Shown here: positions 35,323-45,008 of the stretch, piece by piece
Layout: every line of letters starts with the position of its first letter
Position numbering within the stretch: the first letter of the stretch is position 1
Source: Vibrio tasmaniensis 1F-187
Lineage (GTDB): Bacteria > Pseudomonadota > Gammaproteobacteria > Enterobacterales > Vibrionaceae
DNA: 64,000 bases
Reading direction: 5' to 3'
Assembly (NCBI RefSeq): GCF_000272405.2
Contig: NZ_AJZM02000220.1
Span: 32,340-96,339 of the forward strand
Program-made: the position numbers and the translations under genes
Notes under the pieces: generated by a model
The model's database searches: none
What the model was told of the DNA's origin: nothing
Seen by the model: only the letters and a program-made list of their open reading frames with translations

Positions 35323-35356
35323 GCCATAATCGAACCAGATACGGCTCGATTATGGG
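35323..35356. terminator. Hairpin between the hypothetical gene and the RND gene
   Basis: CATAATCGA/TCGATTATG with an inner CC/GG pair. There is no T-run on either side, so it is a weak terminator at best. Confidence 0.45.
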
Positions 35357-35386
35357 TAATTGAAGAGCAGTTAAATTGAAAAACAG

Positions 35387-38300
35387 TTACGCAGCTTGAG
35401 TCGCGATGTTTTTCCGCTGATTTCGAGTCATCAAATGATAAACCACAGGCACAAAGTAGAACGAGATAAGCGTGGTTAACACAGTACCGCCCACAATCGC
35501 GACCGCAAACGGAGGCCAGAAACCACCGCCAGCAATGATCAATGGCATAAAGCCGCCCACGGTTGTGATCGTGGTTGAACTGATATGTCGAGTACATGAC
35601 ATCACAGCTTCAACGACTGCATCTACATTGCCGGAGGAAGCCTCTTTATCGAGTTTCAATTCGGTCAGAATCACAATGGCCGCGTTAATCGCTAAGCCCG
35701 CAATCCCAAGCATCGCGATGATCACCGTAAAACCAAATGGATAACCGAAGATCCACACCGACAACAACCCTAGCCCACCAGCCAATCCTGCGACCATGAA
35801 GATGATGCTGCTCATTCGGAACGAGTTAAACGACATCACCACCACCAACACCATCAATACCACCACGACAGCGACATTCGAGATGAGGCTGTTGACTGAA
35901 TTATCTCGTTCAGCGGATTCACCACCAAAACCAATCGTATAGCCCGATGGCATCTGATAGCTTTCTAGGCGTTTTTGGAATTCATTGAGCACGGTTTGAG
36001 GTAAGACACCCGCTTCAATATAACCCTCAATGGTATTGACACGTTGCCCATTACGGCGGGTGATCGCACCTCGACTTGTGGTCAATTCAAGCTCAGCCAA
36101 AGTAGACACATTGATACCCGTAGAATAGACATCTGAGCTTATCGGCAAGCGAATATTACTCAGGTGAGCCAAGTTTTCACGCGCATCATCCGCCACACGA
36201 ACACGGATTGGTACCGATTCACTGCCCTCAATCACCGAGCCACTTTCACGACCTGTCAGCGTAGTTTGAAGCATGCCAGCAAACTGATTGAGTGAGATAC
36301 CGTTAAGTTTCGCTGTGTCTTCATCAACCTTCAACCATACCTTCGGCGTGCCTGGTTGCAGCGTTTCCCTTGTGTGCGTGACATGAGGAACACCTGCAAG
36401 AATCAATCGCACATCTTCACCAATCACTTTTAGGGTATCGAGATTTTCACCATACACTCGCAGTTCAACGGGCGCGGTAAATGGAGGCCCTTGGTTAAGC
36501 TTACGTACCAAGATTTGTGCTTCCGGCACCTCTTCATCCAACACCTTTTGCAACTGTGGAATTAGCGCATTGGCTTGGTCAAAGTTCTCTGTTTTCACCA
36601 TGGCTTGCGAGAAGTACGGCGCGTTATTTTGCCTCGCTTGCAGGTTGTAATAGAAGGATGGGAAGTTTGCACCCACGAGCCAATCGATACGCTCCACTTC
36701 AGGGTAACGATGAATGATATCGTCGATTTTTTCAGAGGTGTTTTTAGTGGCATAAATGCTCGCTTGCGGCGGCATATAAACCTGAATCTCAAACATGTCT
36801 CGGTCTGATGGTGGGAAGAATTGCTCAGTCAGCTGAGACATACTCCAGTAACCGGTAAACGGAACCAACAACACCAAAGCAATCGTGATGATTGGATGCG
36901 TGACACCAAAGCGGACAGAAGATGAGAACCAGCGCGTCAAAGCCGGGATTCTCAAACCCGTCATGTACCAATGGTGCTGTCCTTTCTTGTCGACATCACT
37001 GAGTTGCTTGGGCAGTAGCTTGGTCGCTAAGCCTGCGATTAAGGTGTGCGAGATGATGTAAGAGCCGATCAATGAGAAAGAAACGGTAATCGCAATACCA
37101 CCGACAAATTCACCCGATGCACCCGGCATCAAGATAATCGGAGCAAACGCCAACACGGTAGTTAAGGTTGAGCCTAATAACGGCACCCATAAATGCTTCA
37201 ATGCATTCATGGTCGCTTCAGCGCGCTGTTGCCCTTTCAAACGATAAGCTTGAATTGTATCGACCATCACCACCGCGTTATCAACCATGATCCCGAGCGC
37301 CACAATTAGGCCTGTCACCGACATTTGGTTAATCGGCACACCGGTCATTTTCATGATCGACAAGGTCAATAATGAGGTTAACGGCAGAGAAATGGCGACT
37401 AAGATCGCGGCACGCACGCCTAAAGTCACAAACAACACAATCAAGATCAGACCGAAACCGATCATCAAGCTTTTGCCTAAATCGTCTAAGCGAGTTTCGG
37501 TATAACCTTGCTGATTAAAGAGCACCGTCACCTTAACGTTACTTGGTAACTCTTGCTCAAATTTACCAATCAGAGCATTAGCTCGCGACGTCCAGTTGTC
37601 GACTCGCAGATCAGGATGCATTCTTGCCGCGACAATCACACCCGGCTCACCATCAATAATGGCAATCTGGTCTTGTGGGGTTTTCTCACCACGTTTCACA
37701 GAAGCAATGTCTTCCATACGGATGATGTGACCTTTGCTATCAGTGGCTATTGGCACTTGCTTAATGCGTTCAATAGAATCGAGTTCAGATTTAATTTCTA
37801 AGCCAAAGCGAGAATAAGCACTCACTAACTCGCCGGCGGAGTTCTTGGCGTCTGCCCCTTCGAGCGACTCAGCAATATTGGCACTTGAACGCCCCAACGC
37901 GGCGGCATCGGCCGTACGTAAACTGATTTGAATCTCTTCTTGTGGCATCCCGTATTCATCAACGAATTCAGTACCCGACAAAGTTCTTAGTCGCTTAGCG
38001 AGTTCTTTGGCATAGCGCCCGAGTGTTAATCGGTCAGGTTCACCTGCACCAGACCAGGTTAGAGATGCGATAGTTGTGAAAGCATAGGTATGATCACTGT
38101 CGAGATCGGGAGAATGAGAGCCCGCAGGCAAAATGGATTCGATGTCAGATAGCTTGTCGCGAGCTTGAGACCAAACTGGCTCAGGCTCGGTGATGGTGTC
38201 ATTCAATTCTAAGGTGACAATAGACACGCCCGGCCTTGAGGTTGAGCTCACGAGTTTAACTTCACTCAGCTCACGCAGCTTGTTCTCGATAACTTCTGTT

Positions 38301-38485
38301 ACCAAGGTTTCAACACGCTCGGCACTGGCTCCGGGGAAACTGGTTGTGATGTTCGCGTAACGGTTGATGATTACTGGGTCTTCTGCACGTGGCAACGTCA
38401 TGAACGCAGAAATACCACTCACCATCAGCAGTGCTGTCATTAAGATAAGCAGTCGAGTGTTGGAAATAGTCTCTATGATTTTCAT
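35387..38485 (-). CDS. RND-family efflux pump, inner-membrane permease subunit
   Basis: The 1032-aa protein has the AcrB-type layout: TM1, a large periplasmic porter domain, TM2-6, a second porter domain and TM7-12. Hallmarks are ITTSFPGASAERVETLVTE near the N-terminus and LGIMVDNAVVMVDTIQ in TM4, where the second of the usual two Asp residues is Asn, a variant found in part of this family. It uses the proton gradient to expel drugs or metabolites. It follows the adaptor gene by 8 bp in one operon. No outer-membrane TolC partner is encoded here. Confidence 0.95.
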   Translation of the reverse strand: MKIIETISNTRLLILMTALLMVSGISAFMTLPRAEDPVIINRYANITTSFPGASAERVETLVTEVIENKLRELSEVKLVSSTSRPGVSIVTLELNDTITEPEPVWSQARDKLSDIESILPAGSHSPDLDSDHTYAFTTIASLTWSGAGEPDRLTLGRYAKELAKRLRTLSGTEFVDEYGMPQEEIQISLRTADAAALGRSSANIAESLEGADAKNSAGELVSAYSRFGLEIKSELDSIERIKQVPIATDSKGHIIRMEDIASVKRGEKTPQDQIAIIDGEPGVIVAARMHPDLRVDNWTSRANALIGKFEQELPSNVKVTVLFNQQGYTETRLDDLGKSLMIGFGLILIVLFVTLGVRAAILVAISLPLTSLLTLSIMKMTGVPINQMSVTGLIVALGIMVDNAVVMVDTIQAYRLKGQQRAEATMNALKHLWVPLLGSTLTTVLAFAPIILMPGASGEFVGGIAITVSFSLIGSYIISHTLIAGLATKLLPKQLSDVDKKGQHHWYMTGLRIPALTRWFSSSVRFGVTHPIITIALVLLVPFTGYWSMSQLTEQFFPPSDRDMFEIQVYMPPQASIYATKNTSEKIDDIIHRYPEVERIDWLVGANFPSFYYNLQARQNNAPYFSQAMVKTENFDQANALIPQLQKVLDEEVPEAQILVRKLNQGPPFTAPVELRVYGENLDTLKVIGEDVRLILAGVPHVTHTRETLQPGTPKVWLKVDEDTAKLNGISLNQFAGMLQTTLTGRESGSVIEGSESVPIRVRVADDARENLAHLSNIRLPISSDVYSTGINVSTLAELELTTSRGAITRRNGQRVNTIEGYIEAGVLPQTVLNEFQKRLESYQMPSGYTIGFGGESAERDNSVNSLISNVAVVVVLMVLVVVMSFNSFRMSSIIFMVAGLAGGLGLLSVWIFGYPFGFTVIIAMLGIAGLAINAAIVILTELKLDKEASSGNVDAVVEAVMSCTRHISSTTITTVGGFMPLIIAGGGFWPPFAVAIVGGTVLTTLISFYFVPVVYHLMTRNQRKNIATQAA

Positions 38486-38493
38486 GCTATTTC

Positions 38494-39609
38494 CTATTCA
38501 GCAGTAACGCTTGCTGGCTTCACGGTTTGTCCAGGAACTAAACGATGTAAGCCACTGGCAATCACTTGTTCACCGTCTTCAATCGCCCCACTCACGTACG
38601 CTTGTTGATTGTTGGCAAACAACACCTGAACACTTCGGCGCTCAACTTTGTTGTCTTCACCAATCACAAAGATGTTCCACACACCGCGCAATCCATCAAT
38701 CAAACCCGTTAATGGCACCCAGTAGCCTTGGTCATCAATCTGCTCATCAAATTTCAAATAGGCAAGTTGCCCTTCTAACACCGACGATTGTTCAGGAAAC
38801 AAGTAACGCAAACCGACACTGCGAGACTGTGTGTCGACCATTGCGCCCGGATTCAACAGGCTCACAGCGAATTCATCTCGCCCGACGCGAATACTTGGGG
38901 CGGAAAGTGAAGTAACCTTTTTCATTTGATGGGCAGGAATACCGATCAAGGCTTCTTTCCCTTCAGAGGCAAGCAGTGTAAGAGTTGGATTCCCTACATT
39001 CACTACATCTCCAAGCGAGACAAAGCGTGTTGCGATGGTCCCTGAATATGGCGCACGAACTGTCGATTTCACCAGCTTCAATTGATTGCCTTTTACCGAG
39101 GCATCAATACGCAGCAAGTTCGCCTGCAATACGCGTTGCTCACTGGTTAACGAATCAATCTCAGCTTCGGCACTGAAGCCTTTCGCTTTCAATGAACGTT
39201 GACGTTTAAGGTTCGCTGCCACCAAACTCAATTGAGCTTTGACTTCTTCAGCCTGCGCTTTCAGTTGGCTAGACTCGGTTTCCAAAAGTTGGGTATCCAG
39301 TCTGATCAACGGCTGACCCGTTGTGACTGTGTCACCGACATCCACCAGAATCTCGTTTACTTTGCCCGCCAGTTCGAAACCTAAATTAGCCTGTTGACCC
39401 GCCTTAACCACACCGACATATTCACGTTGTACTGCATAAGAAGGAGACAGCGCCAAGGCCATCGTTTCCACGGTTAAAATAGTTTGGACGCTCGATGCCG
39501 TTTCAGCGGTTGAATCAACCGACTCTTGGGCTTGTTCCTTTTCGCCACATCCAACAAGAAAAGCCGACAACGCCACTGCCACTGCGCTTCCCTTCATCAA
39601 TTTATACAT
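38494..39609 (-). CDS. RND efflux periplasmic adaptor lipoprotein
   Basis: The 371-aa membrane-fusion protein has a lipoprotein signal with lipobox FLVGC near residues 17-21, a lipoyl half (LGFELAGKVNEILVDVGDTV), a helical hairpin, the second half (VRAPYSGTIATRFVSLGDVV), a beta-barrel and a membrane-proximal domain. It links the RND permease to a TolC-type channel. First gene of the adaptor-RND operon; AGGAAC precedes the ATG. A 27-bp palindrome lies between it and the divergent TetR gene. Confidence 0.94.
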   Translation of the reverse strand: MYKLMKGSAVAVALSAFLVGCGEKEQAQESVDSTAETASSVQTILTVETMALALSPSYAVQREYVGVVKAGQQANLGFELAGKVNEILVDVGDTVTTGQPLIRLDTQLLETESSQLKAQAEEVKAQLSLVAANLKRQRSLKAKGFSAEAEIDSLTSEQRVLQANLLRIDASVKGNQLKLVKSTVRAPYSGTIATRFVSLGDVVNVGNPTLTLLASEGKEALIGIPAHQMKKVTSLSAPSIRVGRDEFAVSLLNPGAMVDTQSRSVGLRYLFPEQSSVLEGQLAYLKFDEQIDDQGYWVPLTGLIDGLRGVWNIFVIGEDNKVERRSVQVLFANNQQAYVSGAIEDGEQVIASGLHRLVPGQTVKPASVTAE

Positions 39610-39660
39610 ACGTACTGTTCCTATGCGGTACTCAATTATGTTCTTTTTTTAGACTAACCA

Positions 39661-39687
39661 AATCAAACTAGACTGTCTAGTTTGATT
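39661..39687. promoter_or_regulatory. Perfect 27-bp palindrome, probable TetR operator of the RND operon
   Basis: Arms AATCAAACTAGAC and GTCTAGTTTGATT are exact complements around one central T. It lies 51 bp upstream of the adaptor gene and 115 bp upstream of the TetR gene, the classic place for a local repressor. Confidence 0.85.
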
Positions 39688-39802
39688 GTGTTAAAAATAA
39701 GTTTCATCGTTAATGATTGATAAAACCATCACAAAAAGCATAATGCTTAGCGCAGAACGAAATGCATTGAACTGAGCAACACCAAGCAACGAGAAACAGC
39801 AC

Positions 39803-40417
39803 GTGACTAAAATCATCAAGAGTGAACAGAAGAGATCGCAGATCTTAACCGCAGCCAGCCAACTTTTCTCTGAATATGGCTTCAAGATCAATATGGATCA
39901 GATAGCCAAAGCAGCGAACGTTTCTAAGCAAACGGTCTACTCTCACTTTAAAAACAAAGACGAACTTTTCGAAACCTGCATGCAAACCAAGTGTGCGGAG
40001 CGAGAACTCAGTCCTGCAGCCTTTGATATGGATGCTGCGGTGGGTGATGAGTTGGTGAAGTTTGGTGTGAAGTTTCAGGATTTATTACTTGATGAACAAT
40101 CTAGACAAACCTTTCAAAATGCCATTAGCCAAGCGAATACGCATCCAGAGATCGCCTCTATCTATTTAGAAACTGGCCCTCAGAAAACCACAAAATTACT
40201 CGCTGATTATTTGCAGTCGAAAATAGACTCTGGTGATCTCACACTGTCGACATCAAGCTCACCAGTTATTGCAGCACGCCAACTGTTGCTGATGCTTCAC
40301 GGCAAATCGGCATATTGGGGATTCTTCGGACACGATAGCGGAGAATCTGAAGAAGAAAGACTTCACTACACTCGCGAATGTGTCGCGCTGTTCTTAAACG
40401 GCAATCAGCCTCACTAG
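39803..40417 (+). CDS. TetR-family regulator of the divergent RND pump
   Basis: The 204-aa protein has a TetR DNA-binding domain at residues about 11-57 (SQILTAASQLFSEYGFKINMDQIAKAANVSKQTVYSHFKNKDELF) and a C-terminal domain of the AcrR type (conserved QLLLMLHGKSAYWGFFG). The start is GTG at 39803, with GAGAAA nearby. Divergent placement and the shared palindrome imply that it represses the RND operon and itself; the inducing ligand is unknown. Confidence 0.92.
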   Translation: MTKIIKSEQKRSQILTAASQLFSEYGFKINMDQIAKAANVSKQTVYSHFKNKDELFETCMQTKCAERELSPAAFDMDAAVGDELVKFGVKFQDLLLDEQSRQTFQNAISQANTHPEIASIYLETGPQKTTKLLADYLQSKIDSGDLTLSTSSSPVIAARQLLLMLHGKSAYWGFFGHDSGESEEERLHYTRECVALFLNGNQPH

Positions 40418-40439
40418 TTTGAGCCCGACTGAATGAGGG

Positions 40440-41351
40440 TTAGTTAGCAGGAGCAGCTGACTCAAAAAGTAACTCATAGAAACGTTGAGCAGCGGGGCCT
40501 GTCTTGGCTCCTTTTGGTAAAGTCAGGTGCAGCGGAACGTGATACCCACTGCCATTTTCGACATTCAACACAGTGAGCTTGTCACTTCCTCGGCTTTCAA
40601 CAATGTGCTTTGGTAGTCGACAATACCCGACTCCCTGCTCTACCGCGCCAAACGCATGGTCGAAATTATCCACAGTAATACGCTGACTCGACTTCAACCA
40701 ACCCACATCCTGTTTGTTCCCTTGGCTTTTAGTGCCTTGATTAGATCGTGTACCTAAATCTCGCACCACAATTTGTGGCAAAGACGACAGTTGATTCAAC
40801 GACACTGAAACGGCACTTGCTAACGGATGTGAGCTAGCAACTACTGGCTCCATCATCGTAAAACCAAAGGCTTCGGCTGAGTAATTAGTAATAGGCAAGT
40901 TGATGATAGCCACATCAGCCAGTTCTTGAGTCACCATTTCGGTTGTTTTAGACAGAGACGTTTCAATCACTTGTATCGATGTGGTGTTGTTCTCCGTCAA
41001 AAATGTAGCCATCGGTTGATAAAGGCGTTCAAGGCAGCACAAGTGATCAACAGCAACCACAATTTCAGACTCAACACCTTTCGCTAGCTGTTCACTGATC
41101 AACTCTAGCTCGCGAGCTTGTTCCAACATACTGCTTGCACGGCGCAACAGTGATTTCCCATCCTCCGACAATACCGCCCTACGACCTTCAACCTGTACTA
41201 AAGTCACGCCTAATTGGTCCTCCAATTTTCTCAGCGCATAAATCAGCGTGGTATGGCTCTTGTTCAATTGCAGTGCCGCTGCCTGAATACTGCCTGCGCG
41301 GTCAATCTCGTAAAGGGTTTGCCATTGGTCGAGGGTGGTTTTCAATCTCAT
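40440..41351 (-). CDS. LysR-family transcriptional regulator
   Basis: This 303-aa regulator has the LysR helix-turn-helix in residues about 8-60 (YEIDRAGSIQAAALQLNKSHTTLIYALRKLEDQLGVTLV) and the effector-binding domain after about 90. It is divergent from ydhR and a small membrane-protein gene, which are its likeliest targets. Start ATG at 41351. The 156-bp intergenic region would hold its operators; no clean T-N11-A box stood out to me. Confidence 0.92.
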   Translation of the reverse strand: MRLKTTLDQWQTLYEIDRAGSIQAAALQLNKSHTTLIYALRKLEDQLGVTLVQVEGRRAVLSEDGKSLLRRASSMLEQARELELISEQLAKGVESEIVVAVDHLCCLERLYQPMATFLTENNTTSIQVIETSLSKTTEMVTQELADVAIINLPITNYSAEAFGFTMMEPVVASSHPLASAVSVSLNQLSSLPQIVVRDLGTRSNQGTKSQGNKQDVGWLKSSQRITVDNFDHAFGAVEQGVGYCRLPKHIVESRGSDKLTVLNVENGSGYHVPLHLTLPKGAKTGPAAQRFYELLFESAAPAN

Positions 41352-41507
41352 CGGTCTAAAATCCTGACAGTTAATAACTATATTATGAACTTTTCTGTCT
41401 GTTTTTTACAGGTAATATCTATTTCAACAGGCAATCAAGCCTCCTATGTTTTGCGAAATGACCATGAGTCTCAGCGCAATACCAAGTAACTGTTTGGAGA
41501 AATAACC

Positions 41508-41813
41508 ATGAAATTATTACAAGTTGATTTTGAATTTAGCGGCCCATTTGGTGAAGAGATGTCAAACGCACTCGTTGACCTAGCAAAGTCTATTAACAAC
41601 GAACCGGGTATGATCTGGAAAATCTGGACAGAAAACGAAGCTGAAAGACTGGGCGGTGGTGTCTATCTTTTTGAAGACCAACTCAGTGCAGAGGCTTACC
41701 TAGCGATGCATAGCGCTCGCTTAAAAGAGATGGGTGTTGAAGAAGTGCGTGGTGTGATTTTTGACGTCAATCAGCCATTAACTACCATTAATAAAGGCCC
41801 AATCAACGGTTAA
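41508..41813 (+). CDS. ydhR: YdhR-type putative monooxygenase (dimeric ferredoxin-like fold)
   Basis: The 101-aa protein is close to E. coli YdhR: LLQVDFEFSGPFGEEM at the start, EPGMIWKIWTENEAERLGGGVYLFED in the middle and VRGVIFDVNQPLT near the end. The family has the ActVA-Orf6/antibiotic-biosynthesis monooxygenase fold and can act without cofactor on aromatic substrates in relatives, but YdhR's own substrate is not established. TTGGAGAAATAACC precedes the ATG. It forms a probable operon with the membrane protein 70 bp downstream and is divergent from a LysR regulator. Confidence 0.9.
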   Translation: MKLLQVDFEFSGPFGEEMSNALVDLAKSINNEPGMIWKIWTENEAERLGGGVYLFEDQLSAEAYLAMHSARLKEMGVEEVRGVIFDVNQPLTTINKGPING

Positions 41814-41883
41814 TCAAACTTGTTCATTCGCTGAATGACAACAAAGATACTGAATAGCTAAGTAATAAATAGAGAGATACGTA

Positions 41884-42258
41884 ATGAACAACAAAACTTT
41901 TCTTAGCCTACACGGCATTATTTACGCAGGGTTTGCCATCGCACTTTTTTTTATCCCAACGGTAATGTGGCCCATGTACGGCGTAGAGATCAATGATAAG
42001 TACGCGTACTTTCTCTCTCAACACACCAGTATATTTTTGGGTGGTATCGCTGCAATAAGCTGGCTGCTTAGAGACATTGAACCTGGCTTGTCCGCTAAAA
42101 AGCTCATCCAAGGCTTGGTGGTTACAAATATGCTCGGCGCCATCATCACATTGTATGCGGCATTTACAGGAATATTTGTTGGCTTCGGCTGGAGTGATCC
42201 GGCGTTCTTCCTTTCACTATCGGTGCTCAGCGTGTTGCAGGTTCGTCGACAAGGCTAG
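41884..42258 (+). CDS. Small four-TM membrane protein
   Basis: The 124-aa product has four predicted TM helices (residues about 7-24, 45-62, 77-97 and 101-119) and no charged loops of note. I do not recognise a function; similar proteins are annotated as conserved membrane proteins. It follows ydhR by 70 bp with AGAGAGATACGT before the ATG and ends at a strong terminator. Confidence 0.75.
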   Translation: MNNKTFLSLHGIIYAGFAIALFFIPTVMWPMYGVEINDKYAYFLSQHTSIFLGGIAAISWLLRDIEPGLSAKKLIQGLVVTNMLGAIITLYAAFTGIFVGFGWSDPAFFLSLSVLSVLQVRRQG

Positions 42259-42280
42259 TTCATACAAAACCAAACCAATA

Positions 42281-42317
42281 AAAAAGGAACAGATGCACTC
42301 ATCATCTGTTCCTTTTT
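42281..42317. terminator. Bidirectional terminator between the membrane protein gene and blc
   Basis: Fifteen-bp perfect stem (AAAAAGGAACAGATG and its complement) with a 7-nt loop; A and T tracts on each side serve both convergent genes. Confidence 0.93.
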
Positions 42318-42351
42318 CTCAATCAACTGTCGTTAACCTAGCGCGCTCAGC

Positions 42352-42870
42352 TTATTTACCGTGCTCAACGTAAATCAATTCATCAGTATTGAAGCCACGC
42401 TCTTTAGACATCGCTTTGAACTTCTCCATCACTCCTGGTGCAACCTCTGGTGTTCTTGAAAGTAACCACAAGTAGTCGGTATCTGGGCCCGAAACAAACG
42501 CGTATTGGTAATTCTCTTTGTCCAACTCAAACACCACATAAGCTCCGTAGAAGGGGCCAAAGAACGACACTTTTAGATAACCCTGATCGCTGCCTTCGAC
42601 AAAGTACGCCTTACCTTCCGCTTCGTTCCATTCGCCATCTTCCGCCGAATAGCCGCGGTTAATCACCTTAACGCCACCATCATCACGCAAGCTGTATTCC
42701 GCGCTGATGTTATCTAAGCCACGCTCAAACGAGTGGTCTAAACGAGCCACTTCGTACCATTTGCCCAAGTATCTATCCAATTCAAACTGTTGAACGGGCT
42801 TTACTGTTTCAGGCATGCCCACGCAACCACCCAATAGAATCACACTAAGCAGCAATAATATTTTTTTCAT
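42352..42870 (-). CDS. blc: Outer-membrane lipocalin (Blc/VlpA type)
   Basis: The 172-aa lipoprotein has lipobox LLGGC at residues 12-16 and the bacterial lipocalin signature YLGKWYEVARLDHSFERG near residue 34, then ENYQYAFVSGPDTDYLWLLSRTP. Blc-type lipocalins bind lysophospholipids or fatty acids at the outer membrane under envelope stress; VlpA was described in V. cholerae. GAGGTTAGG lies directly before the ATG. Monocistronic. Confidence 0.93.
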   Translation of the reverse strand: MKKILLLLSVILLGGCVGMPETVKPVQQFELDRYLGKWYEVARLDHSFERGLDNISAEYSLRDDGGVKVINRGYSAEDGEWNEAEGKAYFVEGSDQGYLKVSFFGPFYGAYVVFELDKENYQYAFVSGPDTDYLWLLSRTPEVAPGVMEKFKAMSKERGFNTDELIYVEHGK

Positions 42871-43103
42871 CCTAACCTCGGCTTGTTTTTATTAGTAATG
42901 CGAGTAAGCCTTGTGAAAACATAAACTTACATCCTTGGTAATACGTTAAATCCATTTTTAAAGTTCACCTAACTGTAATTTATTCAGAATCTTATGTGAA
43001 TTGTTTAGTCTGCGAATGAATCAATGGTGTTTCATTGATGTTCGATATTGAGTCGGAGTCACCACAAAATATACGGCAAGTTAACTTAATCAGGAGAGCA
43101 ACT

Positions 43104-43190
43104 ATGGACACTTTATTATTAAAAATCCGCGATATGATTCTTACCACTCGCTTTCTATACTTACTAAACAGTGGAACATGGAATAAATAA
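43104..43190 (+). CDS. Candidate 28-aa small protein or leader peptide before the amidohydrolase
   Basis: An ATG at 43104 is preceded by AGGAGAGCAACT, a strong Shine-Dalgarno sequence. It opens 28 codons (starts MDTLLLKIRDMILTTRF, ends SGTWNK) and stops 2 nt before the ATG of the amidohydrolase. The amidohydrolase has no good Shine-Dalgarno sequence of its own, so translation may be coupled to this ORF. The peptide is hydrophobic-basic and could be amphipathic. Confidence 0.6.
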   Translation: MDTLLLKIRDMILTTRFLYLLNSGTWNK

Positions 43191-43192
43191 CA

Positions 43193-44908
43193 ATGAACAA
43201 TAAGCTCACTTTGCCACGCACTGCATGGATTGCATTATTCGCTAGCCTAGTCTCTGTGCCATCGGCTTTTTCTCAAAGCCTAACCGCAGACCAGATCTTT
43301 ACCAATGCCGACATATATGGGCATCGCGAGTCAGACTCGATCGTTACCCATAAAGGCAAGATCATCTTCATCGGTGACCACACTCAGGCGCAATCTTTTC
43401 AAGGTCAGAGTACCGATGTCATCGACTTGGAGAATGCCTTTGTTTTGCCGGGGTTCATTGATAATCATAACCATGTGTTTGAAGCCGCCTCAGAGCTGGG
43501 TGGCAATTGCGAACTGGATTCTGAAGCCACATTAGAAGAGCAAATCCCTTACTTAGAGGCGTGTAAAATCAATGCCGAAACCAATGGTCGAGGCTGGTTG
43601 ATGGGTTATGGCTTTTCTTTGGAATCGACACTCGACAGCGACTCTGAATACACACCACTTGAGATCATCGACAGCATCTTCCCTGATCGCCCCGTGGTGT
43701 TTATGGAGCAAACTTCTCACTCGATGTGGGTCAACTCGAAAGCCTTAAAAATAGCCAGAATCAGCCAACAATCTCCTGACCCACAAGGTGGCGCTTATTT
43801 AAAAGACCAAGACAGCGGCAAGCTCAATGGCATCTTATTAGATAACGCTGGCGACCAAATTATGGAGATGGCGTGGAACAGCCAAAGCGAGCTCTTTGAA
43901 CAAAGCTACCAAGGGTTAATGTTCGGTCTTGAAGAAGCCGCTGCGCACGGCATCACCACCATTGGCGACGGTCGCATGTATTGGAAACGAGGTTGGTATG
44001 ACGTTTGGCTAGAGGCCGAGCAAAATCAAGACTTAACGGCGCGCGTGTCGCTGCGCCCTTGGGTATACCCATCGATGGCAATACCTTCTCAATTAGAAGT
44101 CTTTGAGAAGATGTATTCCGACGATAAAAGCCGTCTGTTACTTGTCGATCAGGTGAAAATGTACAGCGATGGCATCTTCATCAATGGCACCGCCAAAACG
44201 CTCGCACCCTACTTAGATACTTATCTGCCCCAGTCTCCTAATGGCTTGAACTATATTCCACCAGAACAAATGAAAGAGTGGCTAACTGCGCTCGAAAAAA
44301 TAGGTTTTAGCGCCCACATTCATGCCATTGGTGATGGTGCCGTTCGTGAATCGCTTGATGCGATAGAAAGCATTCGCAAACAAGGTTCAACCAAGCCCTA
44401 CACCCTAACCCATGTCGAATTAATCAATGATGAAGATGTGCCACGTTTTCGCCAATTAGACGTGACCGCAGATTTCCAAGTCGGCTCTGATTACGTTGCA
44501 AGGCATCAACACCAATGGGCCGAAGCTTTCCTTGGTGCTCGCCGTGCCAAAGCCATGATGAACTTAGACGCGATACTTAAGACTGATGCCAACATCACAT
44601 TAAGCAGTGATTGGAACGTACACGACATCAACCCATTGGTCGGCATCGCGAACAGTTTAATCATGGGTAAAACGGGCCTAACTGATATCTACACGGCTAT
44701 CGACGCTTACACGATTAATGCCGCTTCTAACTTGGGCATCGACGACGTCACTGGATCTATTGAGGTAGGAAAATCAGCGGACTTCGCGATTCTCAACAAA
44801 GACATCACTACAGTATCGGCAAGACAAATAGCCAAGACTCAGGTGTTGATGACAGTGTTAAGAGGGGATGTGGTTTTCGAAGACGCTGCTTTCAAAGACA
44901 TAAATTAG
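43193..44908 (+). CDS. Secreted amidohydrolase, YtcJ-like (amidohydrolase family 3)
   Basis: The 571-aa metal-dependent hydrolase has a signal peptide (ALFASLVSVPSAFSQ), the N-terminal composite sheet, and the metal motif PGFIDNHNHVFEA near residue 88 (HxH-like form). Later metal ligands are in GFSAHIHAIGDGAV near 376, and the final catalytic Asp is in SSDWNVHDINPL near 475. Relatives hydrolyse N-acyl or cyclic imide bonds; the substrate is unknown and periplasmic action is inferred from the signal peptide. It is tightly coupled to the 28-codon ORF upstream. Confidence 0.88.
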   Translation: MNNKLTLPRTAWIALFASLVSVPSAFSQSLTADQIFTNADIYGHRESDSIVTHKGKIIFIGDHTQAQSFQGQSTDVIDLENAFVLPGFIDNHNHVFEAASELGGNCELDSEATLEEQIPYLEACKINAETNGRGWLMGYGFSLESTLDSDSEYTPLEIIDSIFPDRPVVFMEQTSHSMWVNSKALKIARISQQSPDPQGGAYLKDQDSGKLNGILLDNAGDQIMEMAWNSQSELFEQSYQGLMFGLEEAAAHGITTIGDGRMYWKRGWYDVWLEAEQNQDLTARVSLRPWVYPSMAIPSQLEVFEKMYSDDKSRLLLVDQVKMYSDGIFINGTAKTLAPYLDTYLPQSPNGLNYIPPEQMKEWLTALEKIGFSAHIHAIGDGAVRESLDAIESIRKQGSTKPYTLTHVELINDEDVPRFRQLDVTADFQVGSDYVARHQHQWAEAFLGARRAKAMMNLDAILKTDANITLSSDWNVHDINPLVGIANSLIMGKTGLTDIYTAIDAYTINAASNLGIDDVTGSIEVGKSADFAILNKDITTVSARQIAKTQVLMTVLRGDVVFEDAAFKDIN

Positions 44909-45008
44909 CAAACCAACGTTCGACACAAAGCCGTTTGCTACTAGTTAATATGCTATCCGTTAGCTCACTTCCAATTGGCTCGCTAAAAAGTATCAGGGAA
45001 ATACAAGG

